Part shown: piece by piece, positions 9,831-20,330 of the stretch
Layout of the letters: each line of letters begins with the position of its first letter
Position numbering within the stretch: the first letter of the stretch is position 1
Source of the DNA: Bolinopsis microptera
Lineage: Eukaryota > Ctenophora > Tentaculata > Lobata > Bolinopsidae
Length of the DNA stretch: 64,000 nucleotides
Reading direction: 5' to 3'
Assembly (NCBI RefSeq): GCF_026151205.1
Contig: NC_087077.1
Coordinates: 16,094,983 to 16,158,982 of the forward strand
Position numbers and translations under genes: made by a program
The notes under the pieces: model-generated
Told to the model about the DNA's origin: nothing
Databases searched by the model: none
The model's input: only the letters and a program-made list of their open reading frames with translations

Positions 9831-10745
9831 CATATCAAGGATCTGTACAAGTCTTGGTAGCTTGGCAAATGTCAGATTTTCATTTATTATACTGACTAGA
9901 ATTTTGACACTTTTACCTCAGGAAGTCTTGCAAATATTATAATATATATATTGCTCGTACCTAACATAAAATCTCCGCTTACCATTATGTAAGACTGAGA
10001 TCAAATAATCCAAAATATTTAAACGGCTGCTTAGATAATCTAAACGGTTCTAGAGGTAGTTTGTCGGATTCTTGAAATATTTGGATGAAGTTGCCATGGT
10101 TTGATGGTAACTGAAATGTGTCATTCAAATTATAAATAGGGAAAATTATAAGTCTGATCTTTTTCGCACGATCCAGTTAGAACCTTTTAAACCATAACTA
10201 AATAACTACCAGTTTTAAATAATCTCGTTTTAAGATTAAATACTGCTCCTTCGTTCATTTTTAGTCGTTGTATGGACAAGACAAGTAAAGTTAAATGTTA
10301 TAAGTATGGACCAGCCATATGCTGACACGTGACAACAATTAACCAATAAAAGCAGTGGCCAATCAAATCACAGGACCACTCCCACTCAATATTACCCAGC
10401 CAAGTTGTTAACAAGATTGTATACAGCACGTGCAACATTGAACTAAATTCAGCCACTAAGAACAAATCTATACGAGATTTGGACTTAATATCTAAACGAT
10501 CGTTTAAAATTTTTCATTTGCTAAAAGAATAACTATAAATGGGTGGAGATTTAATGTCAAGTATGGGCAATATATACCATAGGTTGTAATACTTGCAAGA
10601 CTTCCATTTATCATAATTTTAGAATTTTTAAATGACCTCTTTAAAATTTACGATTTATTCGACTACCAAGACAGTTATTAATTCTGCGATTTATCAAGCT
10701 GCCGGGATCGAGACTTCTACAGCTTCTGGTGAAATTTAAATAGTT
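9830..10745 (+). mobile_element. Complete left arm plus right arm copy of the inverted-arm family
   Basis: Left arm 9830-10290 and right arm 10310-10745 lie in opposite orientation with little between them, giving a foldback-like unit of about 0.9 kb. The outer parts are the most complementary (AGTCTTGGTAGCTTGGC against AAGCTGCCGGGATCGAGACT). No transposase ORF. The same pair is found at 14930-15800. Confidence 0.65.
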
Positions 10746-11878
10746 AAAGACTTCTCCGCAACATCAAAAACTTAAACGTAATGAGTGGCTGCAAAAATTG
10801 TATTACATAGTTACAATTTACATGTATACAGATAAACAAAAACATTTATTTGGTCGGACACACAGTAAGTAAACACACAAGGTTCCGGTTGAAATCTTCG
10901 TTGAAAAACTACATCATGAGACCTGAATTTACGTAAGTCAGAAAACTTTTATGAACTAAAACTGACCAATGTCTGAAAACTCGCCAGTCAAGGAATCAAA
11001 ATTCAAAATTCATATGGGGAAAATCATGTACAAAGAATCAAAACTCAATATTAAAATTCAGTGACAACACATCTAGACCATGAAAATGAAACTATATAAA
11101 AAATGAAATCATCTAACAACTGCTATCCTATTTAAGCCCCAAATCTTAGTCTTAAATTTATCAATCAGTCTGGCCTCTACTCTATCTAAATCCAGTGGCT
11201 TCACTTTTTTAACAATTCCTAATTAAAAAAAAACAAAAACATGGTGTTTGAGTGTTATTACTCTAATAGATAGGTGAGATATATTGAGGATAAAATCAAT
11301 TTTGGTAGCGCTTGGCAATTTAGTTGGCAGAAAAGAAAGAAAATGTGTCACCCTGAAACGCTGGTCTGTGTTATAAGTTTTAATATATAGTTTTAAAGGG
11401 GGGAAATGCTTGCCAAAGATTTCACGAGAATAATAGTAGGATTGGAAAGAAGTTGAAAGTTGGTAATTTCAGGAAATTGTGATTTCAATAAAACATCAAC
11501 AATAAGTCAATACATAGACCTAACAAAACTTTGGTTAGGTTCATACTTTTCGAGAAAGATTACTCTCCTCTTTTTTTAAAACATCATCAATGGCAGTTTC
11601 CGATTATTGTTTTTGCCTTTTCAAAAATGATCTCAGATCATTTTTTTTCCCCGGTTACAGATCATTATGATCTGTGACCAAAAAAATGGATTTTAAACAT
11701 TTCTTTTTGTTTTCTAAAAATGGTAGCTCGAGATTAAACTACATGGTTTTGGTTTTTTGTGTTGTTTTTATTATTTTTATTGTTTTTCCCCCAAAAAAAC
11801 AATCGGTTGACTAAAGTTGTGAGATTGGGACTTTATTTTTAATTTTCCTCCCGTTTTTGTTGCAACTTGAAGTTAAGG
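10746..11878. other. Repeat-derived spacer without genes
   Basis: 10750-11540 shows no gene. 11620-11878 matches 19590-19807 (AAAAATGGTAGCT, CAATCGGTTGACTAAAGTTGTGAGAT, CCGTTTTTGTTGCAACTTG) and leads directly into a right arm in both places, so it is probably interior sequence of the same element family. Confidence 0.6.
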
Positions 11879-12310
11879 GCAGCCATATGCTGACACATGA
11901 AAACAATTAACCAATAAAAGCAGTGGCCAATCAAATCACAGGACCACTCTCACTCAATATTACCCAGCCAAGTAGTAAACAAGCTACTATACAGCACGTG
12001 CAACATTGAACTAAATTCAGTCACTAAGAACAAATCTATACGAGATTTGGACATAATATCTAAACGATCGTTTACATTTTTTTCAATTTGCTACAAACAA
12101 GCGGAGATTTAATGTCAAGTATGGGCAATATACCATAGGTTATAATACAGGCAAGACTTCCTTTTATCATATTTTTAGAATTTTTAAATGACCTCTTTAA
12201 AATTTACAATTTAATTGACTACCCAGACAGTCATTAATTCTGCGATTTATCAAGCGGCCTAGATCAAGACATCTACAGCTTCTGGTGCAATAAAAATATT
12301 TAAAGACTTC
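11879..12310 (+). repeat. Right-arm copy of the two-arm inverted repeat family
   Basis: Nearly identical to 8453-8880, including the downstream CATGAAAGCATGATATCATCAGTGACAA-type spacer (split here: GAAAGCATGATATCATCAGT), which shows that 8.45-9.2 kb and 11.88-12.51 kb are duplicated segments. Confidence 0.85.
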
Positions 12311-12510
12311 TCCGCAACATCAAAAACTTGCTAATCTCAACTACGTAATACTAATAATCTGCATGGCTGCAAAGATTTTATTACATGTATATAGATAAAC
12401 GAAATCATAATGTTTGAGTATTATACAAATAAAAACGACCGGTTGAGTCAAACACTTGTTTCAATCATGAAAGCATGATATCATCAGTGACAACTATATA
12501 GTTGCATATA

Positions 12511-14390
12511 TGGACACGTTCATTTGAGTTTGAGGATATTGGTAAACAAAAATGATAGCGTTTTCGACGATAGTGGCTTAATTTTGACATCTATTAACCT
12601 AGCCCGTTCAGAAGTTCTGAACATTAGCCACGTAACACATACTCCCATATGCACTGCTCAGAAAGAAAATCTATTGTTGTTAGGCACCCATAATGGTTCA
12701 AATGTCACATTTTGTGTGACTTAGTTAACTGCAGTTGTCTAATTATCATTTCTTGGTCTGAAATATAGTAGATTAGGTCAATCTAACAATCATGATACAA
12801 CATTGGTTAAAGGGATCGAACGGTTACAAGGCAATATTTGGGTAACTTTGTCACACTCAGAATACAATACCTCTATTCTACTGTGAGGTGTCCTCAAAAA
12901 CCTTTTAACTCATTATTTGATGGTTGATCTACCAATCGTAGCCCTAAAATATGTTGTTTCGAATAGTTAGCTAATACAGGCACTTGTTTATTGGGAAATG
13001 AGGTTAATTCTGTCACAATATATGGAATTTTAAATTTTGGGCGAATTATTTATATCTGATTTTGGTTTGAAAGGCTGGAAAACTTTACATGATGACAATG
13101 TAGTTGATGCAAGTTAAGATCAGTTGATGTTTACATTGTCACAAAAAATGATACGAAATCGTAAATAGGTTAAAAACAATGATTATAGAATAAAATAGTC
13201 TCTTATAATAACTGATGTGACAAAGTAAACATGTCTTGCCCCTATTTTGAAGATCTATATATTCTATGACTCTATTAGAATTCAACATTCTTTCAGAAAA
13301 AAATCGGTAGAATATTGTCCAGAACATCAGAGCTCAAGTTTAACAATTTTAGGTTAATTTGTCAAAGACGCTGAAATGTGACAAAATTAACTTTCCCTGC
13401 CCCAACAGTATCAAGATAGTGTGTTAAAATTGGCATAGGATGCTTTATTGCCTATATTAATCGATCCAAACTACGAAAAAGATCTGTTAATCTGATGACG
13501 ATTACCTAACTCTTATAATAACTGATGTGACAAAGTAAACATGTCTTGCCCCTATTTTGAAGAGCTATACCTCTATTAGAATACTATGTAACTTTATCAT
13601 CAATGAACTAGTTATTTTGCCAGCAAGGAGCTAACAGAGTTATAATAATTTGTTTGTGACGAAATTACCCTATTTTTGACCATGTTGCGGTAGTTTAATT
13701 GTGACACTGTTAACATATTACCACCCGATAATGATTTATGTGACTGGTGCGTGGTACTAGCAGTGTTGTTTGATCCATAGTACATAATATAAGGGGTTTA
13801 AGCTGGTATATCAATATTTGTTTAATTTCACACATGTTCAGATATCATCAAGATTATGTGACAAAGTAAACTTGTTTGTGCCTTCTGTGTTTTAATTCCT
13901 TACGACTATATGATATAATAACAATTCCTAGCACTTCCGGGCCATCAAATAAACCTACACTACTCAGCATTGCTTATCAGGGTGCCCTAAACATTCTTCA
14001 CATGTTTTCTTAAATGTGTGACAGAGTAAACCTGAGTGCACCATCTAACGAAAAAAGTCGTCAAATATGTAGGTAATGGTCATATGTACCCATCCAATCA
14101 ACTGGACAATCAAAAATTTGGTCAAAAACGGCTGCAAGGGGTCCATATTTACTCCGTCACATGTTTATAGTGTGACAATGTAACCATTTCCGTGCCTGCC
14201 GTATTTAAACGATATCTTATCACTTGATTAAGATATCGTTAAGTGACAAAGTTAGCATAGAGGATGGGACGATTATCCTAACCATCAAGGGTTTGTGTAA
14301 TTTCATAGTGTGACAAAGTCAACTACACTGTGCCTTTTAATAGGGTCACTTATATTTACCAATATCCTCAAACTCAAATGAACGTGTCCA
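12511..14390. mobile_element. 1,880-bp non-autonomous DNA transposon, TA target site
   Basis: Perfect 36-bp terminal inverted repeats (12511-12546 and 14355-14390) start TGGACACGTTCATTTGAG. They are flanked by TA (12509-12510, 14391-14392). The uninterrupted site is preserved in the duplicated segment near 9160 (TTGCATATATATAATATAAG), which gives a 2-bp TA duplication. The interior carries at least 15 copies of a degenerate TGTGACAAAGTAAAC motif and no transposase; the longest frames are about 60 codons. A TA target is shared by Tc1/mariner, PIF/Harbinger-related ISL2EU and others, so the superfamily is not assigned. Confidence 0.9.
13201..13254 (+). repeat. Internal direct repeat of the TA transposon
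   Basis: About 52 bp from CTTATAATAACTGATGTGAC through CCCCTATTTTGAAGA recurs almost exactly at 13511-13564. Both contain the TGTGACAAAGTAAAC motif. Confidence 0.85.
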
Positions 14391-14562
14391 TATATAATAT
14401 AAGTCAATAAGTACATAATATATATATATAATATACACGGCATTATATGAAAGGGAGAGGAGCCTAACAAGTAACGTGCCCATAGGTTTGGGGGTCGAGC
14501 CTACTTTAAATTGTAGAGATACATGGTACTGCGGCAGAATTTATTTACGGTCATAAAAAGTT

Positions 14563-14730
14563 CTGTCATCGCTGTCCTGTCATCGCAGTTCTGTCATCGC
14601 AGTTCTGTCATTGCAGTTCTGTCATCGTAGTTCTGTCACACTCACAGTTCTGTCATCGCAGTACTGTCAGTGTCGCAGTTCTGTCGCAGTTCTGTCGCAG
14701 TACTGTCGCAGTACTGTCGCAATACTGCCG
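14563..14730 (+). repeat. GTTCTGTCATCGCA minisatellite
   Basis: About six 14-bp GTTCTGTCATCGCA units followed by about six 11-bp GTTCTGTCGCA or GTACTGTCGCA units. The homologous stretch at 9580-9625 has only about four units, so this array expanded or the other shrank after duplication. Confidence 0.85.
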
Positions 14731-14761
14731 CTTATATTATATATAACATATTATAGTTTAA

Positions 14762-14820
14762 AATAACTAAACATAAGTCAATAGTATTTATAGATACTAT
14801 TGACTCATGTTTAGTTATTT
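14762..14820. repeat. Inverted repeat hairpin
   Basis: AATAACTAAACATAAGTCAA.. pairs with ..TTGACTCATGTTTAGTTATT over about 27 bp with one mismatch and a very short loop. A looser copy lies at 9655-9710. Confidence 0.75.
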
Positions 14821-14929
14821 TTGTCACATTTCAATAATATTTCATTTGTTACAGCGGTAGTAAGTAGAGCGCCCCTGTGCCTCTCTGATATCTTGACATT
14901 AAGTTTCACATAAACATCAGGCTTATTCA

Positions 14930-15800
14930 TATCAAGGAGCTGTACAAGTCTTGGTAGCTTGGCAAATGTCAGATTTTCATTTATTATACTGACTAAAATT
15001 TTAACACTTTTACCTCAGAAAGTCTTGCAAATATTATAATATATATATTGCTCGTACCTAACATAAAATCTCCGCTTACCATTATGTAAGACTGAGATCA
15101 AATAATCCAAAATATTTAAACGGCCGCTTAAATAACATAAACGGTTCTAGAGGTAGTTGTCGGATTCTTGAAATATTTGGAGGAAGTTGCCATGGTTTGA
15201 TGGTAACTGAAATGTGTCATTCAAATTATAAATAGGGGAAATTATAAGTCTGATATTTTTTCGCACGATCCAGTTAGAACCTTTTAAACCATTACTAAAT
15301 AACTACCAGTTTTAAATAATCTCTTTATAAGATTAAATACTGCTCCTTCGTTTATTTTTAGTCGTTGTATGGACAAGACAAGTAAAGTTAAATGTTATAA
15401 GTATGGGCAGCCATATATATGCTGACACGTGACAACGATTAACCAATAAAAGCAGTGGCCAATCAAATCACAGGACCACTCTCACTCAATATTACCCAGC
15501 CAAGTAGTTAACAAGCTAGTATACAGCACGTGCTACATTGAACTAAATTCAGCCACTAAGAACAAATATATACGAGATTTGGACATAGTTTCTAAACGAT
15601 CGTTTAAAATTTTTTATTTTCTAAAAGAATAGCTGTAAATGGGTGGAGATTTAATGTCAAGTATGGGCAATATACCATAGCTATAGGTTATAATACTTGC
15701 AAGACTTCCTTTTATCATAACTTTAGAATTTTTAAATGACCTCTTTAAAATTTATCAAGCCGCTGGGATCGAGACTTCTACAGCTTCTGGTGAAATTTAA
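14930..15800 (+). mobile_element. Second complete left-plus-right arm unit
   Basis: Collinear with 9830-10745: left arm 14930-15370, right arm 15405-15800. The right arm is slightly shortened near 15750 (the GTTAATTCTGCGATT part is missing). No ORF. Confidence 0.65.
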
Positions 15801-15832
15801 ATAGTTTTGAATGAAACCAATTTTATATGAAA

Positions 15833-16535
15833 GGTAAGCCTAAAAGATACATTCTCTTCGATATATAGCTTATAATATTTATAGAAATGTTGAAACTAAG
15901 GCCAAAAGACAACTAAAAATGAAGAAAACAGCCCATATCTCAGTTCGCGATTTTCGCAAAAGTGACTTTACCAAAAAGCCCAAGGCTTTTTCATTTTTCA
16001 AAATTTTCCCATGAATTTTTAGAATAGCTTTGGAATCGTTTTAAGACCTTATCATTTGGCCCATATTTTTAAGTTAGGCCTTTTTTTAATTTGGTGGCCA
16101 GAAAATAAAATGATGTGCAAAAAAATATTTTTTGGCCACCAAAAATTAACCCTTGCGCGCTGCACGCGTCTTGTTGTCTTGTTGTCATGGTAACGGACAG
16201 AATTAAGGACGTTAGGACAGACGACATATTTAAACCCACCTACCTCGTTCTGCAAAATCCCTCTTTTTCTGCAAAAACGACCATTCGTACCTTTCACTAT
16301 TGCCTTTTTACAAAAGCGTGTAAATGGAAAAAATCCGGGCCGAACGTGACGATTCCAAAGCTATTCTTTAAATTTCATGGGAAAATTTTGAAAAATGAAA
16401 AAGCCACTGTTGCGAAAATCGCGAACTGAGATATGGGCAGTTTTATTCATTTTTAGTGGTCTTTTGGCCTTAGTTTCCACATTTCTATAAGTATTATTTA
16501 GTATTAAGCTATATATCTCATAGTATAGACTTACC
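15833..16535. mobile_element. Foldback element with arms of about 180-210 bp
   Basis: The left arm (15833-16046) starts GGTAAGCC and contains AGATATATAGCTT-like sequence, AAACTAAGGCCAAAAGAC and CCATATCTCAGTTCGCGATT. The right arm (16352-16535) is its inverse and ends CTTACC. The interior about 16050-16350 has a separate inverted ATTTTTGGTGGCCA tract. The 70-104-codon frames across it are on both strands of the palindrome and unlikely to be genes. Confidence 0.75.
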
Positions 16536-16539
16536 CGAT

Positions 16540-16905
16540 CCGGGGAAGCCATAGAAAATGTGGATGATTTCATCTACTTAGGCTCCTGGATTGAGAGTAC
16601 AGATAGGGAGATAAGGGTTAGAAAGGGAACAACTTGGGGTGCCCTACATAGACTGGGATATCTGGAAATCAAAACTCTCAAAGAGCCTCAAGATTAGATT
16701 GTTCATAGCGGCTTCTGAATCAGTACTGCTCTACGGATCAGAAACATGGACACTGACAAAGGCTCAAGAGAATAGGTTGGACGGGACATACACAGAGATG
16801 TTGCGTATGGTGCTGGGTATCTCATGGAAGGACAAGGTCAGCAATATAACTTTGTATGGAAGCCATTTCGGAGCTATTAAACCCTCCCCCACGAATGCGG
16901 ACCTG
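16540..16905 (+). pseudogene. LINE C-terminal fragment (post-RT region)
   Basis: Translates to GEAIENVDDFIYLGSW, then LYGSETWTLTK, then SNITLYGS with interruptions. This region normally follows the FADD-containing fingers/palm in RTE-like LINE polymerases; compare YLGSR and LYGSETWTMTK in the LINE at 37-40 kb. A frame change lies near 16665. It ends where the next LINE piece starts with different sequence. Confidence 0.75.
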
Positions 16906-16959
16906 TCTGACCTGGACAGGTGGTTGAAGTGGTTCCCTGCTTTCCTTATTTTGGTGATG

Positions 16960-18330
16960 GTGATGGTCCCCCCACTAGACTTGAGATTTTAAACTGTCTT
17001 AAAAAATTGAAGAACCACAAAAGTGCTGGGATTGACGAAATCTCTAATGAGCAGTTAAAGTATGGGGCAAGTGGTCTTGTGGATAGGATGGAGAAATTGT
17101 TTTCTAAAGTTTGAAATTAAAAAGCAGTGCCTGTCGACTGGTTGAAAGGCATCGTGATAATTGAACCAAAGAAGGGTGATACCTCAAATCATCATATTAC
17201 ATCATCATATTACAACGCATAAGTGACGGTTTAGAATGTTTGCTACGAGACAATCAGTGTGGGTTTAGAAAGAACAGATCATGCATTGATCAGATTTATT
17301 CACTCCGCATTATTATACATAACTGCCTTGAATATAATCTCCCCCTGTATGTAAATTTTGTGGACTTCAAGGCAGCTTTTGATTCTATCGACAGGAATTA
17401 GATTTGGAAAGCTTTCAGTCATTATGGCTTGCCATGTAAATACATTCGAATTATACAGGCATTCTTTAATGGAACTGTTAGTGCTGTTAGACACAATGAT
17501 GAATTGTCAGAATGGTTTGAAGTAAGTTCAGGCAGTGGCCAAGGAGACATTCAGGGTCCCCCTCTTTTTAATGTATGCCTCAATGTGGCCGCTGAGAGAA
17601 CAGAAAGCAACAAAGTGGTGTCCCACGGAGCGGTTCTTCAAAGATCTATCAGTCCGCTTGTTGATGATATCACTGTGTTAGATACAGACTATGTAGATGA
17701 CATGGCTGTACTGGATAACAGCGAGGAAGGTCTTCAAGAAACAACTGACCTTTTGTGTATGTATGGTGCCCAGGGAGGTCTCAGAATCAATGGTAAAAAG
17801 ACTGAGGCTATGGTCATTGGTGAAGCAACCTCTCAACGGCCATACACGAAAGAAGCCACAGTGAACATCATGATGCTGCAGCGTTTAAAGGAAACACTGA
17901 CATAGACCTAGAAGGAGCGAGTGAGATGGCTAGTGACCGCAAACTTTGAAGGGAGATGATACGTCACAAACGGGAGTTCAATTGGTGCAGGCCACTCGAA
18001 TGATTGAGGAGACCTAATCAAGTACAAGTAAGTATGGAAGCCTACCAAGGCTGTCAAACAAGTTACGAATCAGGAGATTAAAAATGGCGGGACACTGCAT
18101 CCGACATCCTGAGCTACTTGCCAGTTATTTAGTCTTATGGGAACCTTCAACCTACGCACGGTAGAGCACAGCAAGGCCGACCAAGACAAAGCTACTTGTC
18201 TATGTTACTGAAGGCAGTTGGGACAAACTCTAAAGAGGAACTGCGAACCCTGATGCGGGACAGGGATATATGGAAGGGGTTATCTGGCGTAGATCGGACT
18301 TAGCTCCGACATAGTAGTAGTAGTAGTAGT
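16960..18330 (+). pseudogene. Decayed RTE-like LINE reverse transcriptase with (TAG)n tail
   Basis: In order: HKSAGIDEISNEQLKYGASG (RT motif 1 region), WLKG..IEPKKGD, GFRKNRSCIDQ, VNFVDFKAAFDSIDR, GSGQGDIQGPPLFN and YVDDMAVLDN (catalytic DD, near 17690). Stops and frameshifts interrupt it (for example a TAG at 17399-17401). Between about 17840 and 18030 the expected YLGS..LYGSETW segment is missing and is replaced by the C-terminal end of another LINE (ASDRKL..REMIRHKREF) with a CAAGTACAAGTAAGT tail. It then resumes with YGSLPRLSNKL..MAGHCIRHPEL and ends in AGTAGTAGTAGTAGT at 18312-18333. Confidence 0.8.
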
Positions 18331-18538
18331 AGTTTTATATAAAGTTGGTTTAATTTAAAAATAGTGACATTTGACCAATTTAAGGACCATAATCTATCAA
18401 ATTTGGTGCGTATGCCCATAATATATCATGGGCATATAGTTTTTGGATCATAACTCTGGGTTTTGGGCATGTGAAGGTGATGTGGGCCCTCAAAATTTTG
18501 ATTACGGGACCTAGTTTGTTGGTCAACTGGTATGTCAG

Positions 18539-18933
18539 GGGGGGGGTCCAAGGGGAACTTTGGGGAACTTTGGGAAAGTCCCCCAAGATTTCTGAAGTTC
18601 CCCAAAAAAAAGTTCCCCAAAACTCCCCAAAGTTCCCCAAAATTCCCCAAAATTATTCAAAATTATTCAAAATTATTCAAAATTATTCAAAATTATTCAA
18701 ATAATAATAATATTTTTTTTGGCATGATAATTTTTTTGGGGAACTTTGGGGAACTTTGGGGAATTTTGGGGAACTTTCTGAAGTTCCCCAAAAAAAAGTT
18801 CCCCAAAATTCCCCAAAATTATTTGTTTCATTGATAATTTTTTGGGGAACTTTGGGAAAGTCCCCCAGGTTTCCTGAAGTTCCCCAAAAAAAAGTTCCCC
18901 AAAACTCCCCAAAGTTCCCCTTGGACCCCCCCC
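18539..18933. mobile_element. 395-bp element built from GGGGAACTTT blocks, 8-bp TSD
   Basis: Perfect terminal inverted repeat of about 28 bp: eight G, then TCCAAGGGGAACTTTGGGGA, mirrored by eight C at the right. Target duplication TATGTCAG at 18531-18538 and 18934-18941. The interior is composed of GGGGAACTTT / AAAGTTCCCC in both orientations plus a short (AAAATTATTC)n run. The 8-bp TSD suggests mobilisation by a hAT-like transposase. Frames read through it are repeat artefacts. Confidence 0.85.
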
Positions 18934-19004
18934 TATGTCAGCATCAAGTTTCACAAAAAAATTCAGGCTGGACCCCCCCCCCCCCCCCCCCCTTAAGCTT
19001 CACA

Positions 19005-19400
19005 TAAACATCAGGCTAATTCATATCAAGGAGCTGTACAAGTCTTGGCAGCTTGGCGAATGGCAGAGTTATACTGACTAGAATAACCGGCTGTCATTAA
19101 ATAATTCTGACACTGTCAACTCAGGAAGTCTTGCTGCAAGTATTACAATCTATATATTGCTCATACCTTACATCAAATTTCTGGCTATCATTATATAAGA
19201 CTGAGAGCAAATAATCCAAAATTTTTAAACGACCACTTAGATAAATTTAAACGGTTCTAGAGGTAGTTGTCGGATCCTTGAAATATTTGCAGAAAGTTGC
19301 CATGGTTATTGAGATGTGTCATTTAAATTATAAATAGGGGAAATTATAAGTCTGATCTTTTTTGCACGATCCAGTTAGAACCTTTTAAACCATAACTCAA
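19005..19400 (+). repeat. Left-arm copy of the two-arm inverted repeat family
   Basis: Starts CTTCACATAAACATCAGGCT and GGAGCTGTACAAGTCTTGGC; continues with GACTGAGAGCAAATAATCC and GATCCAGTTAGAACC. A long C run (18974-18992) and a second decayed copy of the same start (18947-18968) lie just upstream. Confidence 0.8.
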
Positions 19401-19589
19401 TTTTTAAGATGTTGGAATTATAGGAAGGTTAATAAGGTAACAAATATGGGAAGCAATGAAATTAGGCTAGACTGTTCTATTCACTATCAAATAAACATTT
19501 CCATAGATGCTTAGTGACCTCAAATTCAAAAAGACTAGCAGACACAATCTGTCTTACCTGTAAAGGGAGTCCATTCATACCTTTTCAAA

Positions 19590-19831
19590 AATTATCCGTA
19601 ACCGGAAAAAAACAAACAAAATCGTGAAATATGGATTTTAATATTTCTTTTTGTTTGCCAAAAATGGTAGCTTGAGATTTAACTACATTTTTTGGTTTTT
19701 TGTTTGTTTTTATTGTTTTTCCCCAAAAAAAAACAATCGGTTGACTAAAGTTGTGAGATTTGGACTTTATTGTTAATTTCCCCCGTTTTTGTTGCAACTT
19801 GTAAGTTATGGGCAGCCATATATGCTGACAC
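19590..19831 (+). repeat. Element interior leading into an interrupted right arm
   Basis: Matches 11620-11900. The right arm begins GGGCAGCCATATATGCTGACAC and is cut at 19831 by a retroposed insert, then resumes at 20263. Confidence 0.7.
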
Positions 19832-20262
19832 CTAGAGTAACGAGAGACCTAACAACACCAACCATGATGCTGGGACGGCACTTCACCGTCACAACTCCTG
19901 GAGCCGATAACACTGAATATTATAGAAATTCACTTCAAAACACCATTGACAACATTACCAGTGAAACGATCACATATGCTGTCTCGTCTCCTTTTACTTT
20001 TCCAGACCCAACTGGCATTTAAGCGTATCATTTTGACTCATATCACTTCTTACACCTTTACACCATCCTCCACCATTCACTCTGATTTCACCGGCAACCT
20101 TCCCCAGGGTTGCCACGCCCCAGAGGTAGGCAGAGCATCTCAATGCTATCCTCTTGATACATGTTTCGTATCCCAATATCAGAGAAAAGTGGCATGCAAC
20201 GTATGTCAACTATCCTCTCGTGGGCTATTTTGGCCCAGCCTCCCTTTAAAAAAATTTAAAAA
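19832..20262 (+). mobile_element. 431-bp retroposed insert with 12-bp target duplication and A-rich end
   Basis: The insert interrupts a right arm. ATATGCTGACAC is present on both sides (19820-19831 and 20263-20274), and the uninterrupted arm elsewhere has the site once. The 3' end is A-rich (CCCTTTAAAAAAATTTAAAA). A long target duplication plus A-rich end indicates LINE-type retroposition, so this could be a processed transcript copy or a short non-autonomous retroposon. It holds a 63-codon frame (about 19834-20022) of unknown origin. The source transcript was not recognised. Confidence 0.7.
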
Positions 20263-20330
20263 ATATGCTGACACGTGAACACGATTAACCAATAAAAGTA
20301 GTGCTCTTAAATGAGGATAAATATTGATCT
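20263..20330 (+). repeat. Remainder of the interrupted right arm
   Basis: ATGCTGACACGTGAACACGA..ACCAATAAAAGTAGTG continues the arm cut at 19831 and then loses similarity. Confidence 0.65.

Noticed and set aside
16052-16573. ORFs of 70-104 codons on both strands
   Set aside because: They lie in the inverted arms of the foldback element and mirror each other.
18380-19007. Several ORFs of 74-100 codons rich in FGELWG or VPQNSPKFP
   Set aside because: They are readings of the GGGGAACTTT modules of a transposon on both strands.
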